Position numbers and translations under genes: made by a program. Shown here one piece after another: positions 11,501 through 22,900 of a DNA stretch of 64,000 nucleotides. The stretch is taken from assembly GCA_037349105.1 (NCBI GenBank), contig JAYJMM010000004.1:5235001-5299000 (forward strand). Reading direction: 5' to 3'. Every line of letters begins with the position of its first letter. The stretch's first letter is position 1. Below the pieces are notes generated by a model. That model made no database searches. It saw only the letters and a list, made by a program, of their open reading frames with translations, and was not told the DNA's origin. The DNA comes from Limnomonas spitsbergensis (taxonomy: Eukaryota; Chlorophyta; Chlorophyceae; Chlamydomonadales).

Positions 11501-14391
11501 CTTTTGGAACTCTGAAGTCTCCTTCAAGAACTCGAGCCCCGGGTGGAAATGGACGATGGAGTCCATGAGTGGCATCAGGTCAGCATAGACCAGGTACTGC
11601 AAGGATGGCGGTGCACATTACACTTTAAGGAAGGAGGCAGGCTTTGGATGCTGGAAGGTTGAAGGGAAGGGGTGCAGGTTGGACATACAGGGGGGAGGCA
11701 GTCATAGAGGCTGACGATTAAGGAATTTTCCATGGCCAGGAGAAAGAGGAGATTTTCAAAAGGGTTTGTGAGATCATGATGAGATGCTCCTTCAATGGCA
11801 TCAGCTTCGATCAGCAAGAGGGAGGTGTGCAGGGGGTCTTTGCGGTCAGAACTCAACCCGCTCAAGTCTGCGTAGGCTGGACAGTCCACAAGGAGCTACA
11901 AATGGCAGTGGACCAGGCAACAAAAGCCGTAAATGATAGGCTACTAAGAAAGGCAGCTGGAACCCTGAAATCCTAAAAGTACGGATTTACGATTGTTCTC
12001 ATTGCACTCTTCAGGTTATCAAAGGACAGGACAGGATCATCCACTTCATAACAAAACGGGTGTTCTCGCTGGCGTGCTTGCTCGACCCACATCTTGGTCG
12101 TCTTGCTTCAGGCAGTGGAACATCCTGTCAGCCAGCGGGGCCGTCAGCAGCGTCTTGGAGTTCCAGAGCTTGAGGAACGCATCCTTGTGCACCGCCTGGG
12201 CATCGCCATCAGCAGACAGGCGCGTTGACAGAGCGTAGCCGACCATAAGGGGCAGGTCGCAGACCTGCAGGGGATGAGGTCCTTAGAGAGCGTGACAACG
12301 TGTTAGATCAGATCTGAAGGGTGCAAAGGGTTACAGATCTTAAGATTCATCCGTCGCTGATCATACGGTGATTTTTATTGCAAAAATTGGGTTTTGACAG
12401 GTCCAAGGATATGACTACAGAAATATGTCAGGTAAGGTGGAACAATGATTGTTTTCTGGCCTATTGATCGCATTATTTTGAATGAGGCTGAGCAGGAAAC
12501 TGTATCAGATCCAAGTAGCTGTAATCCGTAGTCATCAGGGGGACCAACAGGTCAGGGCAAGAAGGGAGACTCCAGGGCAATCAGGGAAACCCCAGGGAAA
12601 TCGGGGCAAACACCCCGGGGTGTCAAATGTGCAGTGACCATTCTGGGCCCCTCGATCGTGGAACTGTTTGCAAAGACATCGAGCAGAAGCGACCATGGGA
12701 TGAATGTAACTCCAGCACAGGCTGGTGATATTCGATTTTCATCTCAGGCAGCCGGATCCAAGGGCTGGAGTTTTAAAGTCATTTTCAGATTTTCAGCAAG
12801 CTTTCTGAAATGCTCTGCAATGGCTCATGGGCGGGCTCAGGAGAAAAATATTTCCACACCGAACCCACCTCTCTGACCATCTCCGCAAACATCTTTTGCG
12901 GCATGCCTCCCTCATGCTGCGCAAAGCAGGCATCGATTCTCTGAAAGAACGTGCGCTGGAAGTCCTCTTCGCCCGGCGGCGTCGGCCTTGGGAAATAGAA
13001 CTGAGGCAAGGTCGATCCTAATCTCTGCGAGGCACAAGTTTCCCGGGGTTGGAAATGAGGGTAAGGAGGAGTTTTTAAGTACTCTTGCTAGGGGTCGAGT
13101 ACGGGAGCATGAGTAGATAAATTCCAGGCTCCAGGGCTGTATCACCTGGACCGCTTTCAGTGCAGGAGCACAATCAAGAGGATGAGAAGACGGGCAGACC
13201 GGAGCATGCTTCTGGCCTTGGGGTTCAGGGTTCAGGGCACAACATCAGATGGAACGAGTTCCATATCATACGTTAATAAATCACACCTCCCACTTCAGCA
13301 AACGATCCTAGATCAGACGGCTGAGCTGGGGGCAGCAAGAATGTTGACAGAAGCTGTACCGCGCTCAAGCGACGAAGACGCACATTCAAAAGGAGCCACC
13401 ACAAGTCCTCCCACCTTTCGCAAGGCTGAGGCGGGGAGAGGCCCAGACCCCCTCCGCTGGGGGGAGAAGGGCGAGAGCGGCGATCGCTGCTTTGAGGATG
13501 GAGACATTGGAGGCTGTAGAGAGGAGGAGGCAGGCACAGATTAATAAAGAAATCAGGACGTGATCAATGTAGTGGAATCAAGAATACTGCAGCACCAGAG
13601 GCTGTGGAACAGCTGCTGGACTATTTGCAGGGTTCCAAGCACAGTCTAGGATATTTGATTAGGATTTCCAATCAATGGATCTAGCACTCTAGCCTCACCG
13701 TGGAGGAGAAAAGGGCGTGGGAGTTGCATGGAGACAGTGGGGATGCCAGGTGGCCTGAGGACTGGGACGTAGCACATACGGGTGCTCGCGCCTGCCGGCC
13801 AGCTAGTACATCCTCCAGCAGCGCATTAACCTGCAGCAGAAGCAGCATACAGGGATTTTAATGTTGGGTATCCGTGGTAGAAAGGATGGCCTGTTCTAAT
13901 TCGTCTGCTAATAGGTTGCAGTAATCAGGTAAGCAATCAATGAGGATACAAACCTGGAGAAGTCTCATGTTGCAGCTAGCATGGCTAGTTGTGACAGAGG
14001 CATGGGGCCCAAGGTAAATTGACGAGGGCATTTTGGCCGTGCGTAGATGATACAAAAATAGACTGTGCATTATTCGGCATATGAAGCCATGGATATGAGG
14101 TTTCTAGAGGGTGAGTTCTTGTGATTCTCACGATACACTTCACTACGTAGATTACGGCGGTAGCGTGCGGTGGCAGGCATCAAAATTTTGAAATGGAAGG
14201 TACTACGTGCATGTCCTAGTTATCACCGTATCTTGGTTCTCGCTGAGCCAATGCAGGAAAAATTGGTCGAGCTTCAGCTTAGCGCAGGGGAACGACGGCA
14301 GCGGATCCACGTTGGTTCTGACGACGAAGCTTGACCCTTTCTCATGTCGGCCGCTCGTACTGGCTGGTTCAGGCAGCTCAATCAGCATCAT
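8511..14391 (-). CDS. PP2A regulatory subunit B'' (PR72/PPP2R3, plant type), EF-hand
   Basis: Thirteen exons in transcript order: 14227-14391, 13699-13830, 13415-13513, 12869-13024, 12091-12264, 11454-11596, 11056-11149, 10504-10659, 10255-10370, 9838-9935, 9311-9389, 8829-8996 and 8511-8604. They sum to 557 aa plus TAA, against about 540 in plants. The N-terminus has [20 protein letters not shown], then a Ser/Pro-rich linker and [11 protein letters not shown]. The core includes [39 protein letters not shown] and [14 protein letters not shown], near-identical to plant B''. EF-hand 1 loop is [14 protein letters not shown]-hand 2 is [12 protein letters not shown], with Asp at position 12 where Glu is usual. 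B'' subunits direct PP2A to substrates in a Ca2+-sensitive way. Introns after 11454 and 11056 use GC donors (AG|GCAAGT and AAG|GCAGGT). The start could instead be an in-frame ATG at 14457; 14391 places ELPEP as in plants. Confidence 0.92.
10398..10422. repeat. (TA)n microsatellite
   Basis: About 12 TA dinucleotides preceded by an A run, in the intron between the B'' exons 10255-10370 and 10504-10659. Confidence 0.95.
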
Positions 14392-14968
14392 GAGAATAAT
14401 ATATCTATGCTGATGCTTTGCGTAAGCAGTTCTGGCCGCAATATTTTTCTGTGGCACAGCCCTTCCAGATGGTTGCTTTTGAAAGTCAGAACAAGCACGA
14501 TGTTAAAACAGCGTCGTTTATCGTAAATCAGACAACGAGTTGCAAGTTTTGAATGTTATGCACTTCTACGCAAGCTGCACGATGAGCATCTCCAAATCAA
14601 CGTTTACAGTAGATGTCTGACAGGTCTAAGCGGCAGAGGGTACAGGGCAACAAATGATTAGCAGATGATTGCCAGTGTAGAAGGAAAGGGGCGATGTGCG
14701 ATGGGCGATGTGTTGACGATGGACTGCACTCAAGATCCCCAAATAACGAGACCAGAACTTGTACGGCTGGACGCTGGAGCTAACATGGCGTACCGGTACA
14801 GGTCCACTTCCTGTCTTATCTCTACAAGGCATAGGCCTGAGATCTGTCGTTGAATTATTTATAAACGTCTATATAGTCTTATAGCTGTGGGGGTGCAGTA
14901 GTGTCAAGCTCGAAAGTCGTCTTGATCTGTGTTTTTTGCACACATCTACCCAAAGGCACATATCGCAG
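14392..14968. promoter_or_regulatory. Divergent promoter region, PP2A B'' / qRRM protein
   Basis: The start codons of two head-to-head genes are about 577 bp apart, so this stretch must hold both promoters and 5' UTRs. No individual element can be assigned with confidence. Confidence 0.5.
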
Positions 14969-17900
14969 ATGAACCCCAATATGATGGGACCTGGCATGGG
15001 TCCAGGCATGCAGGGCCAAGGGGGCGGCCATTACCCAGTTGAGGGCCAGGGTGCTCCAGGGACAATGGGTCACGGCATGCCTGGAGGCCCTGGAGGGATG
15101 GAGATGGGCGGCCCCGGCATGGGAATGGGTATGGGCGGTGGGATGGGAATGGGAATGGAGCGTATTTTCCCAGGTAAGGCGATCTGATGCCACATTATAC
15201 ATTTGTTAAATCTTGAACCCGCTCCAGCCGCGTAAGGTTCATGATCGAGTGGTTGATCTCGATCGCTTGCTCTCATCCTCTGTATCTGTCTGTGTGTGGT
15301 CATATCACTTGTGCTATCAGCGATCAAGCTCCGCGGACTGCCTTTCGACGTGACTGAGGACGACATTCGAATGTTCCTGGTGGGGAAGCATCTACGCATT
15401 TCAGGAGCATAACAGTAGCTAAGTGCACCAGTGCGTCCCAGCGAGTAGATGCGTATCATTGCTTACGTTGGATTGTATGTTTTCGGCGACTTCAGTCTGA
15501 AGCCATAGAATTATGACCTTGGCCATGCTGAGACTAAAAGCTTGTGCTGCATCATCACAACATCTTCCAAAGTGCTCCGCGGTGCCAGGCTATGTAGTGT
15601 AGCAATGCTTGTCATGTGGCAACTGTTGGTCTAGCGTCGGTCAGCATGTAAACTAGGATATGGTCCACTCTACCACAGATCCTGCCTGTCTGTCGTGCCC
15701 CACGTTGTATGATAACGGACACTGGCACCCCTCCCTAATGGTGGCGTAGGTTGGCAGTAAAAGGCCATGCAACCGCTCTGGAATTTGGAAGGGTTGGCCA
15801 AGCGACTGAGGGTCAACCGTTTTTGCGTTGCAGGGTTGCGAACCAGTGGACATCCTGATGGTCCGTAGGGAGGGCAGGCTGTCTGGCGAGGCGTTCATTG
15901 TGCTGTCGAACCCCATGCATGTTGAGCTGGGACTGTCTAAGAACAGGACCTACCTGGGCCGGAGATACATCGAGGTTTACCGGGCCAAGAAAATGGTGCG
16001 AGTGCATGGGGCCGAAGAAAAGCAAAGCATGGCAGTCCTGATTGTCCATTTACTTGTTGCTGTACCTGAAGCCTGCCTGCCGCCAGTAGTTATTATTCTT
16101 CAGCAGTCCAGCCTCAATGGCAGTAGCCCCCCGCTGCAGGGCCTTTGTCTAAGGGCTCTCAGGCAACGCCTGGAACCGTACATGGATCCAGCTTACACAG
16201 TGCCAGTCATGGAATCCTTAATAGGGACTCTGCTGTTGAGCTGACTGCTCAGCTAAGTTGAAGCTTTTCAAAATATCACTGAGAAAGGGCACTTTTTGGT
16301 GTCCTGGTTTGCCGAAGGCAGGACAGCTGTCGAGGCCCGACGTTGAGAGTTTGTTAAACACACAGTAACATGGTTTCTCATGCTCGTTTGCATGCTAGAC
16401 GGCTATGAAAGCTCCTTGATACTTAATTGATTCTTGTACCTTGTGCGCCATGCTTTGTATTAGTTAAGGTTGTGATGCGAGGACCTTCTGTGGATCTTAC
16501 CCCGTCTACGATATATCTTTAAGGAGGCTATGACAGGCAAATTGAATCTCTGCTTGCTTGTCCATCCTGAAGCCTCTGAGCTGCTTTGTGCATTTCAGGA
16601 CTACTATCGGGCAGTAGTATCTGACGTCACCGATGGAGGTGGCCACGGCGGCGGCCATGGGGGGGGTGGCGGCGGCTACGGGGGTGGCATGGGACATGGG
16701 GGCATGGGAGGAAACATGGGCTATGGCCAAGACCAATACGGAGGCATGGGCCAGCAAGGCGGTTATGGTGGTGGTGGCGGCGGTGGCGGTGCTGCTCCTG
16801 ACATGGGTGGCACCACGATTCTGAAGCTGCGCGGGCTTCCGTTCCAGGTCCAGGACGAGGACATCATCCGCTGGTTTGACGACCCATCTGTTGGCATCAC
16901 ACCGCTCACTGCAGACAGGTGGGACGGAAGGGGTGTGCAGGGGAAGGATCTCGGTCCTTTGATGGTGCAGGGGAGCACGCGAATCCTGTGAGGAAGTCTG
17001 CTTCCATGGCCTGCCTAGATGTCTACTATGCTTCAGCTGTATATCTGCGCGGCTGAAAATTTAATTTAAATTTTCGAGTGGCGTACGTGCTAGTTGCAGG
17101 ACGAAGTGCTGTTTTCGCCTGAAAGATGTTTTCTGACGATGGTTTTATGCAATTGGCAGATCGGTATCTCTTTGTCGACACTGCGTGATAAAGTTCACGA
17201 TTCACATCATTATGCTGAGAGTTACCTAACCCTGGCCTGTTCTACTGTAGTGCATTAAACAAGTTTTGCTCACTTCCTCCTGATCACCGCAGTGTGTTCA
17301 TCGTGCACGATGGCGGCCGCCCCAACGGAATTGCCTTTGTGGAGCTCCCCAACACCCAAGAGGCCTCCGCGGCAATGGTTAAGAACAAGCAGATGATGGG
17401 CAGCAGGTGAGGCGGGGTAGAGCCTGACTCTGGGTATGAGGAACACACAGAGGAGGAACAGGAGGTAGAGGTTGGGAGGGGCCTGACACTGGAAAGGAGG
17501 AACAAGCAGAGGAGGAGCAGAAGGTTGAGGCGGAGAGGAGCATGGGCGTGTGGCCATGGAGAGAAGTAGGCACAAATCAGCTACCCAAAAGCAGCTGAGG
17601 CTTGTTGATCACGCGGGGGCGGGGGGGGGGCAGGCTAGACTGAGTAGACGTTGATATCCAGCTTGCTTCATATTCGATTTTGAACTGTGTATAACATTTG
17701 TCTCGCCTTTGGCATGCCTGTGTCTGATGTCGAGGCCCGCATATTACTGGATTCCTGATGGCCAGTGTAGCTGCAGAGAGAATGGGTTGGGCAGAGCGCA
17801 GGTTGGATGCATGGATTGGCATAGCAAGGAATGATCTGAGCATGCTGGTCATGGAGGGTGCGCAAGCTGCCCTGATCATGTGAACTTCTGATGTCACTCT

Positions 17901-18090
17901 TGGGCTGTGTAATCTTTTGCTCAGGGGCTGAGCTGTCTGGAGACTGTATTTGTATTCCCGTCTGCATTGCTGTTGGGTGTGTTGCTGATGAATGTCACCT
18001 CCCCCCTTCCGTGCCTTCCTCAGGTACATCGAGATCTTCCCTGCCAACAGGTCTGACCTCGAGAAGTATCGGGCAAAGGGCGGATACTAA
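14969..18090 (+). CDS. Two-qRRM RNA-binding protein (hnRNP F/H, GRSF1, ESRP type)
   Basis: Six exons: 14969-15173, 15321-15379, 15834-15995, 16599-16918, 17293-17406 and 18024-18090, 308 aa plus TAA. Residues 1-67 are a Met/Gly/Pro-rich low-complexity segment (MGPGM, GMGMG). qRRM1 (about 69-142) has RNP2 IKLRGLPFDVTEDDI, RNP1-like LSGEAFIVL and RRYIEVYRAKK. A glycine-rich linker with Gly-His and Gly-Tyr repeats spans about 154-212. qRRM2 (about 213-296) has ILKLRGLPFQVQDEDI, NGIAFVELP and RYIEIFPAN. The RGLPF and RYIEVF signatures and the lack of canonical RNP aromatics mark the quasi-RRM class, which binds G-tracts in splicing and RNA processing in nucleus or organelle. The protein ends soon after qRRM2 (KYRAKGGY). 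All five introns are GT-AG with matching phases. The start is the first ATG after a stop-rich leader and opens the Met/Gly segment. Confidence 0.9.
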
Positions 18091-19902
18091 GAACGCAAAC
18101 CTCTAAGTGGTGAAAGGGTGGTTCCTGGAAAAGAAGAAAATATCGGACAAAAAGAGTGCTCCCACGAGTGCTTAATGGGTGGCTGCCCCTAGTTAGCTGC
18201 CTGTGGGTGTGTTTTCTGTTGCTGACATTGCTGTATGGCTTGGATAGATACCGGTATTGGTTTTCTGCAGGTGTGTTTGTGCGAAACGGGAAAAGGTTGC
18301 CTTGTGGTAACACAACCTTGGTAATGTGGTGCACAATACCAAGAGTGTGGGTATGGTGCATTGGGGGTTGCAGGGCAGGTGCACTGATCGTATCCATGAT
18401 TGTTTCTATCTGGGGACAGGGTGGACGGAGCATGCGCACAGGGTACTGAATCGATGCAATAATAGGCCAGTGCTAGCCTGGAGCCTGTCTGTAATGTTAT
18501 GGATGGTGAGTCTTGCGTTGTTCGATTTAAAACAGATTACAAATGCCTTCTGTCGTTGCATTAAGGCCACGATCGTCCTCCCGTACGTTGCTAGCTGGGA
18601 ACCCGTGTCCATGGCTCCAAGCATACCGGTAAAGGCTAGAAATTGGTGGTTGCAAGGCCCGTCTATCCCAGCCTCCAAACCAGTATGCAATGTCGTGAGG
18701 AGTGTTCTCACGGACGGTCACAACATGAGAATCAGTTTCATTCTTATTTTTCTGGAATGTGATATCCTGGTACCAATAGTGTACTGTGACACCATGCGGG
18801 CTATTTCAGACACGAATCCCCTGACCCTAAATAAAGAAAACACCTTCAGACTTGACAGCTGGAATGCTTCAACCATCGGAGATCGAGTTCACGGTTTCGG
18901 GTTTTGCGCGTGCCGCTGCAATTCGCTGCCTAAAACCGACCGCCACGCCCGGCCGTCGATAACTCATAAGATTGGCGATTCTTCTAGGACTCCGCGATGA
19001 ACAAAAATCCACAACTGTATCCTAGCGCCCCTCTAATCTCCAAAGCTTCGCGCCCTCATCCCAGCTCCTTAAGCCGTCCCGACCAGACACAAACAAATGG
19101 ACGGCTGGACGCTTAGTGGAGCAGGTTATGTGGCCCACCCGAGACAGTGGTAGCTTCATTTCAGGGCCCTGCATTCTGTCTAGGGGTCAGCCCAATAGCT
19201 CAATCCTGCACAATTGCTCTTCTTGTCAGCTCATCCAGGTGATCCAGTCAGACAACCAGTGAGCAGTAGCACTGGGAGTATTAAAACCATCAGGTTAAAT
19301 GTTCTTGACTCCAATAGCTCATCTTACCTGTCGTTCCGGCTGGAAGTAGGTTTCAAGACCAGTCCCTGGAGTTGGCACTCATTTCAAAAGCCTCATCAGT
19401 CCTGGTGTATGTGCAATTTGCATACGAATCGGTAGCAGCAGAGGCAGCAGAGCCATGCTCTGTGGAGTCATGACCACACTGACCATTAGCAGCAGCAACA
19501 GCAGCAACAGCACATTCAACTCATAGGGATCATTGCACAACCTGTGGTCACATCATATTTTCTTGTAAAGAGTTGCTCGTGACTTCTATGCCAACTCCCT
19601 GCCAACACCGTTGTACTAGTAGCCAGTTTGGTTGCCAAATGGGAAAAAATCTGTTATGTGGCTGCAGAGGCGCTGTAACTGCAGCAGTAACTAGCCAAGC
19701 AAGTGGTCTGACTGATGCTACCCCTCCCACATAAATCACCACCAGGGGCGCATATTTTGAATCAAAGCTAGTGCTGGCTGACGGTGCAATTGAGCCGACT
19801 CCGTGTCCCTGAGCCTCTATTGGCAGTAGCCACATCATCGCTTCACCAGCACTTTTCATTGCGGGCCCAGTCAACAGTCACCACCATCTCTATAGCGAGA
19901 GG
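18091..19902. other. Intergenic region without recognised gene
   Basis: A 224-codon frame at 18326-19000 has no domain, coding-like composition or splice context, and I do not call it. A TGTAA at 18490-18494 may end the qRRM transcript. The rest carries CAG/CAA-rich patches (19430-19515) and presumably the promoter of the downstream ThDP gene. Confidence 0.55.
18490..18494 (+). terminator. TGTAA poly(A) signal candidate for qRRM gene
   Basis: TGTAA lies about 400 nt past the stop codon and is the first on this strand that I noticed after the gene. Confidence 0.4.
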
Positions 19903-22900
19903 ATGAATGGCGCGGATAGTCTCCTCACAGCCCTGCTGGGAATGGGCGCCCGGGTATGTTTTGCCAACCCAGGTAAGAGCGGGTAGCGTTTGTCATTTTA
20001 TGCAGGTTTACAAGGGCATTGTTTGATGTCTTAATGCAGCGCTAGGCCGTGAATGAGATGGCAGGAATGGACATCCAGGTTTGTTTTGCCAACCCGATTA
20101 AGAGCGAGAGGACTCTGAAGACTGGGGTATTCTTTATGAACCCATTCGCACATCCATTATTCCATGTCTCAATGTAGCGCTATAATCCGATGAACATGCA
20201 CAGGACCAGCAGCATGAAATGCGGCCTGCTATATCATGCGATTGCGCTATCGCTCTACAGCATTTGTTTTGTGTCCAATGCATTTATTTTCAAATTGAAG
20301 TTACAATACTTTCTACTCCCAGGCACCACGGAGATGAATATCGTCGCGGCGCTAGATAAACTGGTGACCGGTCGGAGCCCACTCGGCAGCATACGCCCCA
20401 TCCTGTGCCTCCACGAGAACTCGTGCACTGGTGCAGGTTTGTTGCAAGAACAGTGCCCGAGTGGGGGCGGGGCATACCATTCTTGTGGATTTCATAGTTG
20501 CTTAATCAGCTTTTACTGCCTTCCATTTGGCTTAAAGACATGTCGGTGAGGGAACATGCTTATTCCGGCTGCCTGGCAATGCTTGGGAGGAAGGGCATGC
20601 GGAAAGGTCCTACTTGCTTCTAGAGTTCTAGGTGCATGCCACAGTGCATGCTAGGTGCATTCTCAAAGGTTCCACTAGGTTCAAGGTGCATGCTACCGTT
20701 TGAATTCTTTAGCATGCAGTTCTTATCCCACTTGCAGGGATCCACACTCATAGACAGACTTGCACAGCATATACGTCCGGGCAGCGTTTTTTGTTACAAT
20801 CCTGCCCCTAGCAATTCATAGACACGACCCCTTCCCCGCTTCTTCTGGAAACACGGCCGCAGCGGACGGTTACGGGAGGATGACCCGAGGTCGGCCTGCA
20901 CTAGTGCTGCTGCACCTGGGACCAGGTGAGGGGTCCATGAGGAGGCAGCCTGGCCAAGGGAGCTGTCCCTGAGATGGGTCAAAAAATAAAGAATGATAAT
21001 AAATGCCCCCTTATCATAACGTAAGGGTGACTGCAGAAGAGACTTAAGAGTTAAGTGCACAGCGCAGCTTGGTGTGGTGGGCCGTGGTGGGTCGCATTGG
21101 TTGATGCTCACAACAATTATGCGGGACAAAGGAAACGGTAACACCCAACTCCGGCAGTTTCCCCCAAATTTGAATGGAAGGTCCTCTCCCCCTCCATGCT
21201 GCTGCACCTGGGCCAAAGTAAGTTGGTGAGATAGACGAGAGATCTGGGGGTAGCTCTCTCTGGGGCCATGGCTGCCAAAGTTCCCGTGCCTTAAAGAACT
21301 TCATACCCTACTGTTACCAGCTTCATCCAGCACAATCGGGCCTAAAATGGTCAATTATGGTATGCGGTAATCAAAATCGTACCAGCACATCTTTCATGTG
21401 TGGAATGTCTACCAGCACTTGAAAACCAGTAATAATATGAGATTGAGAGCAGCTATGCCCTAGTATCTCTCACAGATTCACAACAATTGTCCCATGACCT
21501 GCCTCTTTACTTCCTAAGAAGTGGAACAATGACTTTGACGCATATCGTTGCCAATTCTCAATCCTGATCATCGTTGCACCTGGATAAAAGGAATACAAGT
21601 TTTGCACGTGCCAGTCCAAACACGGATCATCTCTCAAGCATGCTCACTCAGAACTGCCCTCCTTAGAGCTCCTTGACAAATAATTTGAAGAAAACAATTA
21701 GAAAAAGGAGACGCAATAAACCAGTCAGGACCGACAAACCCATAAATCCACCAGGTCTTGCCAACGGTCTGTCCAACCTGCACAATGCACGCCGAGCTCG
21801 CACCTCTGTGTGGGTCCTGGTGGGTGACATGGCTTCGTGGCACCTCCCTGCGGATCCCGTGCTCAACATGGACATCGCGGCGCTGGCAGCAACAGTGTCA
21901 CACTCGGTCATCAACTTCAAGCCAGTCGGACACCCGGCCAGTGGTGTACAGCAGCCTCAGAGGACGGCGACGCTGACTCACCAGGTGTAGACAGTGTGGG
22001 GACAGATTTTTGGGGCTGCAAAAACCTCGCATGATTTGAAATTTGAAATGCAGCATGACGTTTATTTGATGAACGAACAGATCCAGACTTGCGGCATTTG
22101 CACGCAGGCTCCCACGGAGAGCTTTGATGTCAGCGTGGCCAGAGGGGTGGGTGGACGCGTGGCCACGATCATCCTCCCGCATGATGCTAGCTGGGGACCC
22201 CCAGAGTGCCTACCGGCAGGTATGACTGACCCAGGGCTGAACTCTGTATGCTTTGGGGTGGAAGCGGACGCCCTAGAAGGACTGTTGTGCGGTAGGCATG
22301 GTGTTGGCTGGTGCACAGGCTACGGTGGCCACATGCCGTGTGCCGTAAGCGGTACTTTTACATATAAAAACGAAATTCGAATTCAAGCTTCAAATTTGCC
22401 TCATACGGTATAACAGTGGTACTACACTAAGGGCACCATGGCGCTGGTACTACACTAAGGGCACCATGGCGCTGGTTGTGGTCACCACCTGGTGGTTGTG
22501 GATTTGAAACCAATCGGACACTCCTTTCCGAGGGACTTGAGAAACCCCTTGCGCTTAGTCAGGAAAGAGTGGTGCGGGTCCACAAAGATATAACCCAATA
22601 GTGGGATGTCTAAAGCCGCGGCCTAGGGACTCCCCGACCCTTCACGCCACTGCCTCGCGGTGGAGTAGTCTTTCTTTCTTTCCCTGCTGGGTGCCTGGTC
22701 TCATTTCGACTTCTATTCAGATAGTGGAATTCACTTTGCCCAATCAGAACCCAGAATCCGAAGGGGCTATCTGAACAACATCTGAATATTTCCCAGGCTC
22801 AAAATGGGGAAGGTGTTCATCGTCGAATCATTGCCCATTAGCTAACCAGAATGAAGAGCCTGGGTAAAGTGGAGGCTGCAAAATTTCCATGCTTTCTCTG

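Noticed and set aside
18326..19000. 224-codon plus-strand open frame
   Set aside because: No domain, biased composition or splice context; it lies in the presumed 3' UTR and intergenic region.
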